A stretch of 26,621 bases of DNA. Origin: CAZRIP01 sp964600165. Lineage in GTDB: Bacteria > Elusimicrobiota > Elusimicrobia > UBA1565 > UBA9628. The stretch is taken from positions 1-26,621 of the forward strand of contig CAZRIP010000044.1 in NCBI GenBank assembly GCA_964600165.1. The letters run 5' to 3'. This document shows, one piece after another, positions 1 through 6,897 of the stretch (position 1 is its first letter; each line of letters starts with the position of its first letter). The translations under genes and the position numbers were made by a program. The notes under the pieces were generated by a model, which saw only the letters and a list, made by a program, of their open reading frames with translations, had not been told where the DNA came from and ran no database searches.

Positions 1-10
1 CTCGTTCACG

Positions 11-925
11 CTAGTCGCGCGGCACGAGGACGATCTCGATGCGGCGGTTCTGCGCGCGGCCCTCCGGCGTGTCGTTGGAGGTCTTCGGGCGGAACTCTCC
101 GTAGCCCGCGGCGACCAGGCGGCTCGGGTCGACCTTCGCGTGGTCCTGGAGGTAGCGGGCCACCGCGGTCGCGCGAGCGGTCGAGAGCTCCCAGTTCGTC
201 GCGTACTTGCCCTGGAGCGCGCCGCTGATCGGCTTGTTGTCGGTGTGGCCCTCGATGCGGATGTCCTTGTCCGCGATCCCGTTGAGCGCGGCGCCGACCT
301 TGTCGAGCACTTTCTGGCCGTCGCCCTTGATCTCGGCCTTGCCGGAGTCGAAGAGGATCTGGTCGACCATGTTGAGCGTCAGCTTGCCCTTGAGCTGCGT
401 GATTTGCACCTGGCCGGCGGCGATCTGGTCTTTCAAGCCCGACGTCATGTCCTCGTAGCTTTTCTTGACCTGCGCGAGCTCGTCGTCCTTGGCCTTCTGG
501 AGCGCCTGCGCGGTGGCTTGCGCCGCCGAGACCTGTCCCTGAAGCTCGCCGATCTTGGCGTCGGCGGCCGTCAGCTGGGTCTTCACGTCGTCTCGGTCTT
601 TTATGAGAGAAGAAACCTTCTGCGACAGCTGGGTCTTGTTGGCGTCGAGGCTGCTCTTGAGGTCGGAGTTCGATTTCTCGAGATTGTCCTTCGTCGCTTG
701 GAGGCCGGTGAGCTGATCGTTGTCGCTCTTGAGCTTGGAGGTCAGATCGTCGGCGTTTTTCTTGGCCGCGTCGAGGTCCTTGGTCAGCTGCGCGACCTTG
801 GCCTCGGCGGCGTCGGCGCGGGTTTTCTGCGCGTCGGCCTCGGCCTGCTTGGCCTTGAAGGTCCCGGTGGAGACGCAGCCGGAAAGAAGCGCGGCGATGA
901 GGCAGAGCTGGGCGGTCTTTTTCAT
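11..925 (-). CDS. OmpA-domain lipoprotein with long coiled coil
   Basis: Predicted outer-membrane lipoprotein of 304 residues that would tether the outer membrane to peptidoglycan. A short signal peptide ends in a lipobox (LLSGC, acylated Cys17). Residues about 25-180 are an Ala/Lys/Asp/Gln-rich heptad-like stretch, read as a long coiled coil spanning the periplasm. The last 115 or so residues form an OmpA/MotB peptidoglycan-binding domain: FDSG near 193, EGHTDN, NWELSTARA, GYGE and the terminal NRRIEIVL are all visible. The family role (binding the diaminopimelate stem peptide) is established; the specific partner is not. Only 17 nt separate its start from the stop of the glycosylase gene upstream, but a -10-like TAAAAT placed exactly 6 nt before ATG suggests its own, leaderless, transcript. 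No terminator is visible in the 10 nt left after its stop. Confidence 0.93.
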   Translation of the reverse strand: MKKTAQLCLIAALLSGCVSTGTFKAKQAEADAQKTRADAAEAKVAQLTKDLDAAKKNADDLTSKLKSDNDQLTGLQATKDNLEKSNSDLKSSLDANKTQLSQKVSSLIKDRDDVKTQLTAADAKIGELQGQVSAAQATAQALQKAKDDELAQVKKSYEDMTSGLKDQIAAGQVQITQLKGKLTLNMVDQILFDSGKAEIKGDGQKVLDKVGAALNGIADKDIRIEGHTDNKPISGALQGKYATNWELSTARATAVARYLQDHAKVDPSRLVAAGYGEFRPKTSNDTPEGRAQNRRIEIVLVPRD

Positions 926-937
926 GCCTCGATTTTA
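926..937 (-). promoter_or_regulatory. -10 element, predicted leaderless start of the OmpA-like gene
   Basis: TAAAAT at 937-932 is followed by six bases and then ATG at 925, so transcription would begin at the A of ATG. No Shine-Dalgarno sequence and no convincing -35 box are visible. The upstream TTTCC is shared with the aminotransferase promoter at 13598-13603. Confidence 0.5.
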
Positions 938-942
938 GGAAA

Positions 943-1569
943 TCAGTCGAGCGAGCGCCACAAGTACCAGGACGCGACCGTGCGGTAAGGCGCCCACGCC
1001 CTGGCGTGGCGGTCGACGGCGTCGGCCGGAGGCAGCCGGCCGCTCTTTCGGAAGTGTACGCCGAAGGCCTTGCGGATGCCGAAGTCCGCGGAAGGCATCA
1101 CGTCCGGCCGGCCGAGCCGGAACATCAGGAACATCTGCGCGGTCCACACGCCGACGCCGCGCACCCGCGTCAGGCGCTCGATGATCTCCTGATCGGCCAG
1201 GGGCTCCAAGTCCTTGCGGCGGGGCACGACGCCGCGCGCGCATTTCTCCGCGAGGTCGCGCATGGCCGCGAGCTTGTTGGCGGAGAGTCCCGCGGCGCGA
1301 AGGTCGGCGTCGCCGATCCTCGAGAAATGCTCGGGCCGCACCGCTTTGCCGCCGAAGCACTTGATCACGCGCGCGTGGATCGTCGAGGCCGCTTTCCCGT
1401 TGAGCTGCTGGTACGTGATCGCTTGGAGGATCGCCTCGAAGGTGTCTTGCGGATGGGCGAGCGCGCGGCAGGGGCCGACGCCCTCGATGACCTTGCGCAG
1501 GACCGGGTCGGCTTCCTTGAGACGGCGCACCGCGGCGCGCGCGAACGGAAGAGGCGTGGGCTCCGGCAT
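943..1569 (-). CDS. AlkA-like DNA-3-methyladenine glycosylase (HhH-GPD)
   Basis: Base-excision repair glycosylase of 208 residues, expected to remove alkylated purines from DNA. The helix-hairpin-helix is at about 133-146 (RVRGVGVWTAQMF) and is followed by the Gly/Pro loop and the catalytic aspartate, Asp162 in PSADFGIRKAF, which aligns by eye with the catalytic Asp of E. coli AlkA. It lacks the N-terminal domain of E. coli AlkA and has the compact length of the yeast MAG1/short AlkA group. YQQLNGKAA at 53-61 matches the family's conserved YQQLS-type helix. The start is ATG at 1569, with a promoter-like box immediately upstream and no Shine-Dalgarno. It is divergent from the plus-strand gene at 1668 and shares a 98-nt control region with it. 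Confidence 0.92.
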   Translation of the reverse strand: MPEPTPLPFARAAVRRLKEADPVLRKVIEGVGPCRALAHPQDTFEAILQAITYQQLNGKAASTIHARVIKCFGGKAVRPEHFSRIGDADLRAAGLSANKLAAMRDLAEKCARGVVPRRKDLEPLADQEIIERLTRVRGVGVWTAQMFLMFRLGRPDVMPSADFGIRKAFGVHFRKSGRLPPADAVDRHARAWAPYRTVASWYLWRSLD

Positions 1570-1604
1570 CTTTCGATTCTATCGGATTATTACGCCAGCG
1601 TCAT
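1570..1604 (-). promoter_or_regulatory. Sigma70-like promoter, leaderless, for the glycosylase gene
   Basis: On the minus strand ATGACG (1604-1599), a 17-nt spacer, TAGAAT (1581-1576), then six bases to ATG. Four of six bases match the -35 consensus. The predicted first base of the RNA is the A of the start codon. Confidence 0.5.
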
Positions 1605-1614
1605 CCGTTCGGCG

Positions 1615-1663
1615 TCGACGCTGCGGGTCCGAGGAGCTAAGCTCTTCGTGATGAGAGGAGGAG
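1615..1663 (+). promoter_or_regulatory. Promoter and strong ribosome binding site for the gene at 1668
   Basis: TCGACG (1615-1620, 4/6 to the -35 consensus), 17-nt spacer, TAAGCT (1638-1643), then AGGAGGAG at 1656-1663 four bases before ATG 1668. This is one of the few clear Shine-Dalgarno sequences in the window and fixes the start. Confidence 0.45.
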
Positions 1664-1667
1664 CTTC

Positions 1668-2189
1668 ATGAACAGAAGCAAGACCTTCCGGCTGGCCGCG
1701 GCATTCGCGGCCGCCTCGCTCGTTTCCGCGGCCCGCGCCCACGTCCGGGCCGACGCCGGAGTCGACGGCCCGCCGCAGTCCTTCCAGATGTCGCTTGGCC
1801 ATTTCCATTTCGAGCACGGCTTCGATCTCGGCCCTCCGGGGTCGTCCGTCGGCGCGGCCGATCCGACGCCGCTGCCCGCGCGCGGCGAGGACCCGGCGGA
1901 GCCGCAGTTCGCGCCGGGGCTTCATTACAGCGGCTGGCGGCTGCCTGCGGAGCGGCTGCGCGTGGCGAGGGGCCGCGGCCGGCGCGCGGCGTCGCGGCGC
2001 AAGGCGCCGCCCGTCGAGCTTGCTCCGGCCGCCGAGCCGGGCTATTGGGACCGGGTGATCCTCTGGGCCGAGGCCGCGCGCACGTCGCTCGCGCAATTCG
2101 CGCGCGAGCTCGGCTGGCTGCCCGTGGAGCCGATCCCGGAGCCTTCGGCCCCCAAGCTCGCCGACGCCGCGAGGCGGCCAAGGATATGA
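1668..2189 (+). CDS. Small exported protein of unknown function
   Basis: 173 residues. I do not recognise the family. A signal peptide is clear (MNRSKTF, then an Ala/Leu/Val core, probable cut after AARA near residue 24). The mature part has a His/Phe-rich patch (SLGHFHFEHGFDLG, about 42-55), a basic Arg-rich stretch (about 98-112) and a C-terminal amphipathic segment with WDRVILWAEAARTSLAQF. It carries no recognised catalytic motif. A strong AGGAGGAG precedes the ATG, and GC at third codon positions is high as in neighbouring genes, so I take it as real. It ends 7 nt before the earliest start of the histidine kinase and is probably cotranscribed with it, which makes an envelope-sensing partner role possible but unproven. 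Confidence 0.65.
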   Translation: MNRSKTFRLAAAFAAASLVSAARAHVRADAGVDGPPQSFQMSLGHFHFEHGFDLGPPGSSVGAADPTPLPARGEDPAEPQFAPGLHYSGWRLPAERLRVARGRGRRAASRRKAPPVELAPAAEPGYWDRVILWAEAARTSLAQFARELGWLPVEPIPEPSAPKLADAARRPRI

Positions 2190-2196
2190 GGCAAGT

Positions 2197-3276
2197 TTGC
2201 TACGATCGGGCCGGATGGACCTTCCTTTCGGCGTCGGGCCGAGCGGACCCGCGCTCGATCTGCTGGAGACGATCGACGACCTCGTCGCGCTCGCGACCCT
2301 GGACGGCAAGCTCCTCTACGTCAACCGAGCGTTTCGCGACAAGCTGGGCTACGCCGAGGACGAGATCGCGTCGCTGAGCTCTTATCGGGTCCTGCACCCG
2401 CGCCACGAGGCCGACGTCAAGGAGACCAACGCCAAGCTCATGGCGGGGGAGGACTTGGTGCGCGTCGAGCGCACGCTGCTCGCCAAAGACGGGCGCGAGA
2501 TGCAGGTCGAAGGCTCGATCTCGTGCCGGTTCAAGGACGGCAAGCCGTGGTATGTCCGCGCGATCTTCCACGACATCACGGCCCGCAAGGAAGCCGAGCG
2601 GATGAAAGACGAGCTGGTCCAAATGGCCAGCCACGAGCTGCGCAATCCGTTGATGGCCGTTCAAACCTCCCTTCAAATGGCGCGCGAGGACTTGGCCGAG
2701 CCGTCGTTCGCGCGGCCCGCGCGGATGATCGAGCTCGCGCTCAACAACAGCCACCGCATGCTCGATCTCGTGACGACGTATCTGGACCTCGCCAAGCTCG
2801 AGTCCGGAGGCGACCAGCTCAAGAGCAAGGAGCTCGACGCGCGCGCGTTCATTTCTCGGGTCATCGAGCTCAACCAGCCGCTCGGCGCGCGCGCGGGCGT
2901 TTCCATCGAACAGGACGCTGGGCCGTCCGGCGCGAAGATCGTCGGCGACGAGGACCGCCTCGCCCAGGTGCTGACGAACCTGATCTCGAACGCCGTCAAG
3001 TTCTCGAAGCCCGGCGGCGTCGTGAGCGTGTCCGCGTCGGCGGAGGGAGGCTTCACGCGCGTGTCCGTCGCGGATCGCGGCGACGGCATCCCCGAGGATT
3101 TTCGCGACAAGATCTTCGGCAAGTTCGCGCAGGCGGAGGGCCATCGGCGCGGGGGGACCGGGCTCGGCTTGGCGATCTCGAGGACGATCGTCGAGCGGCA
3201 CGGCGGCAAGATCGGCTTCGAGAGCGAGACCGGCGTCGGAACGACGTTCTGGTTCGAGCTCCCTACCGCTTCTTGA
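2197..3276 (+). CDS. Soluble PAS-domain sensor histidine kinase
   Basis: 359 residues if it starts at TTG 2197, which has GAGG five bases upstream; ATG 2215 is a good alternative, 8 nt after an extended -10 (TGCTACGAT). Numbers below use 2197. A PAS domain spans about 17-128 (LDGKLLYVNRAF ... FHDIT). HisKA has the H-box with phosphoacceptor His146 in ASHELRNPL. The HATPase domain shows the N box (Asn265), G1 (DRGDGIP, 293-299) and G2 (GGTGLGLA, 319-326), all intact. There is no transmembrane segment, so it senses an internal signal. No response regulator lies nearby, so it is an orphan in this window. Its last codons and stop sit inside the left copy of a 30-bp direct repeat. Confidence 0.93.
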   Translation: MLRSGRMDLPFGVGPSGPALDLLETIDDLVALATLDGKLLYVNRAFRDKLGYAEDEIASLSSYRVLHPRHEADVKETNAKLMAGEDLVRVERTLLAKDGREMQVEGSISCRFKDGKPWYVRAIFHDITARKEAERMKDELVQMASHELRNPLMAVQTSLQMAREDLAEPSFARPARMIELALNNSHRMLDLVTTYLDLAKLESGGDQLKSKELDARAFISRVIELNQPLGARAGVSIEQDAGPSGAKIVGDEDRLAQVLTNLISNAVKFSKPGGVVSVSASAEGGFTRVSVADRGDGIPEDFRDKIFGKFAQAEGHRRGGTGLGLAISRTIVERHGGKIGFESETGVGTTFWFELPTAS

Positions 3277-3280
3277 GCTT
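3251..3280 (+). repeat. Left copy of 30-bp direct repeat
   Basis: Matches 4507-4536 at 27 of 30 positions, with an uninterrupted 18-base core (3262-3279). It contains the final codons and stop of the histidine kinase. It bounds the low-GC block 3281-4506. Confidence 0.85.
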
Positions 3281-3288
3281 GGAGGCTG

Positions 3289-4440
3289 CTAGTTCGTGGA
3301 GTGAGCCGAGGCAGGGACGGAGAGCTCGGGCTGGCGAAGAGCTTGCCAGGCTCCCGTTCGCTTTCCCGCGAAAAAATAATTCTGGGTCTCGGTCCAGAGA
3401 CCCATGACGAAGTTCAAAGGATTTAAGCTGTCGGTGTTGAACCCGGGTGGGAAAAACAGGACCCTGCCGGTATCGCGCGAGATCATGAGCAGCGGGCCGT
3501 CGGCGGCTTTGCGTTGGGGCACGGTAGCGCCTTTAAGATACAGCTGAAGGAAGTCGCCGTCGGCCCCTGCCAAGTAGGTCTGCGAAGTAGCGCGAAGGTC
3601 GGAGAGCGCCATTTGGAGCGGCTTCGAGCCGAAAGTTCGCCGGATTAAGCTGCCGATCGGGAAAAATCCAGGGTCGTAGCGCAAGATGAAATCTTTCATT
3701 GGCATGTCGCCGTCCGCGTAAGGGCCGTGCTGGACGCCTAGAGATAAGCCCGGCCGCGCGAGCGTGAACGAGATCGTCTCGGCTTTTTTGTCGTAAGCCG
3801 CGCGGTCATTTTGAATCCTGACGCGCTCGAGCCCGTAGCGAGCGGAATCACGCAAGATGTCGCGCTGCTTGCGCAGCTCCTTTTCGGTCGGCCTGGACGC
3901 CGGCTGGGGCCGGATGTCCTCGGCTTTCACGACTTCGACCTCTTTCGAGTCGCCAAAAGCTTGCGCCGCATTCTTGAGCGATTGCGTAACGGCATGCTCC
4001 ATCCAGATGTTGCGCTCGCCGTCGAGGCGCGCGTCTACGGCCTGACGCGTGGCGTACATTTCCGGGAGGTAAGGACGCAATTGGCGCAGCTTCCAAGACT
4101 CCGCGGCCGCCGCTTCCGGGTCCTCGTCCATGCGCGCCAAGTAGGCGGCGACGCGCCTTGCGTACTCCTGCTGCTGCGCCGGATTCGAAGCAGCCGTCGC
4201 CTGAGCGCGAAACGCGTCGTCCAAGGCAAGCACGCTCTCGCAGTGCGCGGAAATCGAGCCGGGATCGTTATCGAGGACCCCCAGGATTTGCATTTGAATT
4301 CCCGGCCTCGCTGAGAGAAAAGCCGGCATCAAAAGCTGAGTGAGGCTCAATCCCGGGTCTAATTGCGCGGCTCGCGGCGATGATGCCAGAGCCCCAAGCG
4401 CGAGAAGAGCGGGGAATAAGATGAACGCGGCTCGCTTCAT
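3289..4440 (-). CDS. Exported protein of unknown function in an inserted low-GC block
   Basis: 383 residues, family not recognised. A signal peptide is clear (MKRAAFILFPALLALGALA, probable cut after PRAA near residue 25). Residues about 60-215 are helical and charged, with YARRVAAYLARMDEDPEA and a Lys/Glu-rich linker. Residues about 215-370 look like a beta-rich domain with an aromatic/Pro tail (VLFFPPGFNTDSLNPLNF, YFFAGKRTGAW). The base content is unlike the neighbours: 300 bases counted at 3361-3660 are 59% GC against 73-77% in lines sampled from the genes on each side. It has its own leaderless-type promoter and is flanked by direct repeats covering the stop codons of both neighbours. These point to acquisition as a single-gene block. 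No homing nuclease or recombinase is present. Confidence 0.8.
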   Translation of the reverse strand: MKRAAFILFPALLALGALASSPRAAQLDPGLSLTQLLMPAFLSARPGIQMQILGVLDNDPGSISAHCESVLALDDAFRAQATAASNPAQQQEYARRVAAYLARMDEDPEAAAAESWKLRQLRPYLPEMYATRQAVDARLDGERNIWMEHAVTQSLKNAAQAFGDSKEVEVVKAEDIRPQPASRPTEKELRKQRDILRDSARYGLERVRIQNDRAAYDKKAETISFTLARPGLSLGVQHGPYADGDMPMKDFILRYDPGFFPIGSLIRRTFGSKPLQMALSDLRATSQTYLAGADGDFLQLYLKGATVPQRKAADGPLLMISRDTGRVLFFPPGFNTDSLNPLNFVMGLWTETQNYFFAGKRTGAWQALRQPELSVPASAHSTN

Positions 4441-4447
4441 CTTGGTA

Positions 4448-4475
4448 AGTATAGCCGTTCCGGCGCCCTCGTCAG
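4448..4475 (-). promoter_or_regulatory. Sigma70-like promoter, near-leaderless, for the inserted gene
   Basis: CTGACG (4475-4470), 16-nt spacer, TATACT (4453-4448), seven bases, then ATG at 4440. The -10 is the best match to TATAAT in the window. Predicted leader of at most one base. Confidence 0.55.
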
Positions 4476-4506
4476 GGGCCCTTTGGCCATGTGCCTGGGC
4501 CCTTTG

Positions 4507-4536
4507 GGTTCGACCTGCCTACCGCTTCTTGAGCTC
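4507..4536 (+). repeat. Right copy of 30-bp direct repeat
   Basis: Matches 3251-3280 with three mismatches (alignment positions 8, 11 and 30). It contains the last codons and stop (minus-strand TAG at 4521-4519) of the FlgT-like lipoprotein. Fusing the two copies would restore a junction in which the kinase and the lipoprotein converge and overlap by their 3' ends. Confidence 0.85.
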
Positions 4537-5574
4537 GACGGCGTAGGCGCTCGTGGAGAGCGCCGCCAATCGGAATTTCTTGCTGCGCAGGATCATCGCG
4601 GCCAGCTCGTCTCCCGGGATCGACTCGGTGGTGACGCGGATCTCGGCCCGGCCGTCCCCGTAATCCGAAAGCACGGCGTCCTCGACGCCGGGGTTGAGCC
4701 GTATGTCGTCGGCGAGCTTTCGCACCTCCTCGAGGCTTTCGACGCCTTGGATGCGCACCGCCACGCCGAGCTGGGACTTGAGCAGCGGCACGGCTTCCTT
4801 GGCCAGCGCCTCGCCGGCCAGGCTTCCCGCGAGCTCGAGCGCCTTGCCGATCGCCGCGTCATAGACGACGTCGACGGCGGAAGCCTCTTGGCTCCTCGAG
4901 AGCAGGACCTCTCCGGTCCTCGACTTGCGGACCTCCAGGCTCAGGCGCGCGCGCGCCGAGCGCAGGCCCCCGAGGCGCTCGTCGACGACCGGGTTGACGG
5001 ACGCGTCGCCGTCGACGAGCAGGTCGTCGCCGCCGGCTTGGGCGCCGTCGACGACGAGCAGTCCCTTGGAGAGGAGCGCCCGGCGCAGGCCCTTCGCCGC
5101 GGGCTCGCCGAAGCCCGGCTCCGGCCGCAGCGTCACGCGCACGCGCGGGTCGCCGGGCGGCGCGGGCGGCTTCTCCAGGCCGAGCCGCTTGAGATCGTCG
5201 CCGATCTTCTGGTAGAGCACGAGCGCCTTGATCTTGGTCTTCAGGAAGCCGTCTTCACGCCGCTCGCCGAGGACCTTATAACGCCGGATGTAGCCGTCGA
5301 CGTTGGCGAGGATGCGCTCGTCGATGCTGACGGTTTGGTCGACGCGGGTCTTGGCGGAGATGAAGACGCCGACGACGAGCTCGACGGCTTTCTTCTGCGC
5401 GTCGGCGAGCGAGCGGCGCTTCGTGCCCAGCGGATCGGCGGCGTCGAGCGGCGCCCAGCCCTCGGCCTCGATGACCTCGCCGCGCTCCCCGGGCGCCGGC
5501 TTCCAGGGATTGTGCGCGCAGCCGGCCGCCGCCAGGACGGACGCGAGCCAGAGCGCCCGCCCCGCGCCTCTCAC
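4519..5574 (-). CDS. FlgT-like / LPP20-like lipoprotein
   Basis: 351-residue lipoprotein with lipobox AAGC (Cys19). The start is GTG at 5574, which overlaps the stop of the upstream LPP20 gene as GTGA, so the two are translationally coupled. Residues about 33-115 resemble the LPP20/FlgT N-terminal fold: VIEAEGWAPLD, then ADAQKKAVELVVGVFISAKT and a GYIRRYKVL segment. Residues about 140-265 resemble a TolB/CsgG-like domain (paired VRVTLRP ... LRRALLSKGLLVVDG, and LVDGDASV). The last 80 or so residues (VAVRIQGVESLEEVRKLADDI ... AYAVELKKR) look like a small alpha/beta domain I cannot name. Vibrio FlgT is part of the flagellar H-ring, but no flagellar gene lies in this window, so a general outer-membrane assembly role is equally possible. 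Confidence 0.72.
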   Translation of the reverse strand: MRGAGRALWLASVLAAAGCAHNPWKPAPGERGEVIEAEGWAPLDAADPLGTKRRSLADAQKKAVELVVGVFISAKTRVDQTVSIDERILANVDGYIRRYKVLGERREDGFLKTKIKALVLYQKIGDDLKRLGLEKPPAPPGDPRVRVTLRPEPGFGEPAAKGLRRALLSKGLLVVDGAQAGGDDLLVDGDASVNPVVDERLGGLRSARARLSLEVRKSRTGEVLLSRSQEASAVDVVYDAAIGKALELAGSLAGEALAKEAVPLLKSQLGVAVRIQGVESLEEVRKLADDIRLNPGVEDAVLSDYGDGRAEIRVTTESIPGDELAAMILRSKKFRLAALSTSAYAVELKKR

Positions 5575-6026
5575 TTAAATTTGACCCCCATGAGCTGCTC
5601 GAGGCGGCTCTTGGGCAGCCGCACGGTGACGACGCAGCCGTTGTCGTTCGTGTACTCGCTCTTGACGATCTCGGCCCCGGCGATGACGGCCTTGATCTTG
5701 CTCTCCAGATTGGAGTCGGTCTCGATCGAGCGCTCGACGGTGACGCCGCCCTCGATCTCGACGCCCTTGACCATCGAGAGCATCTCGTATTGCGCCTTGA
5801 CGATCGCCGCGTCGCGCGAGAGGGCCTTGCGCTGCGTGTCCGTCGGGATCGCCGGGTCGGCGGAGCCGATGCCGATGGCCTCGAAGTAGCTTCCCTTATC
5901 GGGCGCTTGGTTGATCGTCTTTTCCACGGCGCCGCTCTTGACGCGAGTCTGCGGCCCGCCGCAGCCCGCCGCCAAGAACGCCAAAGCCAACGTCCAACGG
6001 CCGACTTTCGATTGTCGCGTGATCAT
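5571..6026 (-). CDS. LPP20-family lipoprotein (FlgP-like)
   Basis: 151-residue outer-membrane lipoprotein, lipobox LAAGC with Cys22. The LPP20 domain covers most of the mature protein: FEAIGIGSADP, then DTQRKALSRDAAIVKAQYEM, the KGVEIEGGVTVE strand and IVKSEYTNDNGCVVTVRL. This is the family of Helicobacter Lpp20 and Vibrio/Campylobacter FlgP. GAGGGGTGA at 6038-6030 sits just upstream of ATG, a good ribosome binding site. It lies 49 nt after the PDZ lipoprotein and overlaps the next lipoprotein by 4 nt. The trio probably forms one complex at the inner face of the outer membrane. Confidence 0.85.
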   Translation of the reverse strand: MITRQSKVGRWTLALAFLAAGCGGPQTRVKSGAVEKTINQAPDKGSYFEAIGIGSADPAIPTDTQRKALSRDAAIVKAQYEMLSMVKGVEIEGGVTVERSIETDSNLESKIKAVIAGAEIVKSEYTNDNGCVVTVRLPKSRLEQLMGVKFK

Positions 6027-6075
6027 TGGTCACCCCTCGAGCCTGAGACGGCGGTCATATTTTCTTTGTGTCGCG

Positions 6076-6897
6076 TCAACGACGGATCTTCTGCTTGAAC
6101 TGGACCGAGGCGAGCACGCGGTCGGTTTCGACGTCGACGAGCCGCGCGCTCGTTTGATCGAGGTAAGAGCTTTCGCCTTCTTGAAAACGGGAGAAGCTCA
6201 CGAAAAGAAGGTCGGAGGCGCCGACGAGCTTGCCGAGCTGCTTGGCCGTCTCGGGCGAGACGGCTCCGGTCATCTGAAAATTGAGCTCCTTGAGGACTTG
6301 GGCCGTCTTGTCGCGGTCGGCGACGCTGTAGTTGCCGCAGCGCAGGAGATTCTTGTCGAGGAGGAGGCTCTCGAAATTCGTCTCGAGCGAGGCTTTCATC
6401 CCCTGACGCCAGGCCTCGAGGGCCTGCGCGCTGTCGAAGAACTCGGGCCGCGCGTTGCCGATCTCGGAGACGATGACGGCCACCGAGACGCCGCGTCCCG
6501 ACACGATGTCGTCCGAAAGCGCGGCGTAGAGCTCGTCGTTGGGATAGACGTCCCTGACGGCGGGGGCGGCCTTGACGGTCAAGCGGCGTCCGCCGCGCTT
6601 GACGTCGAGCTCGAGCTTTTTTTCGCCGGAGCGGATGTCCCAAAGAAGCCTGCGGCGATTCTCGGACTGCGAAAGGGCGGCGCCGCCGTAGCTCGTCACC
6701 ACGTCGCCGTCCTTGAGGCCGGCCTTGGCCGCGGGCGAGCCGTGATGGACGTGGCGGATCTCCACGCCGTCGTCGCTCGGGCACAGCCCCGCGCCGAGAA
6801 AGCCGGCGCGGCCGACCGGCTTCTGGACCTCGGACGAGGCGCAGGCGGCCAGCAGCGCGGCCAGGACCAGCGGCGCGGCGCGAGTCTCAATTGCCAT
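6076..6897 (-). CDS. PDZ-domain lipoprotein with FlgO/CsgG-like C-terminus
   Basis: 273 residues with a lipobox (LLAAC, Cys19). A PDZ domain lies at about 36-105: the HHGSPAAKAGLKDGDVV core is the classic peptide-binding hairpin. Residues about 115-273 resemble the CsgG/FlgO/LpoB fold: NYSVADRDKTAQVLKEL, then a tail-like TGAVSPETAKQLGKLVGASDLLFVS and SARLVDVETDRVLASVQF. These are the usual signature segments of that group. A PDZ domain on a FlgO/CsgG-type lipoprotein is not an arrangement I know from the Vibrio proteins. The ATG at 6897 overlaps the upstream gene by 11 nt and has no clear Shine-Dalgarno, so translation may depend on the upstream gene. Confidence 0.8.
   Translation of the reverse strand: MAIETRAAPLVLAALLAACASSEVQKPVGRAGFLGAGLCPSDDGVEIRHVHHGSPAAKAGLKDGDVVTSYGGAALSQSENRRRLLWDIRSGEKKLELDVKRGGRRLTVKAAPAVRDVYPNDELYAALSDDIVSGRGVSVAVIVSEIGNARPEFFDSAQALEAWRQGMKASLETNFESLLLDKNLLRCGNYSVADRDKTAQVLKELNFQMTGAVSPETAKQLGKLVGASDLLFVSFSRFQEGESSYLDQTSARLVDVETDRVLASVQFKQKIRR

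Noticed and set aside
140..988. Long plus-strand open frame opposite the OmpA-like gene, and similar long frames at 4483-5889, 5911-7014, 6899-8050, 9464-10657, 14771-15856, 15198-16649 and 22897-24168
   Set aside because: High GC removes stop codons. These frames are antisense to genes with clear domain motifs, are rich in Arg, Ala, Gly and Asp without motifs, and lack ribosome binding sites.
1633..1645. Small inverted repeat GAGCT-A-AGCTC near the start of the exported protein gene
   Set aside because: Five-base arms, likely chance in this composition; no second copy to support an operator.
3277..3288. Terminator between the convergent kinase and unknown gene
   Set aside because: Only 12 bases, with no hairpin and T-run on either strand. 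No clear intrinsic terminator was seen anywhere in the window.
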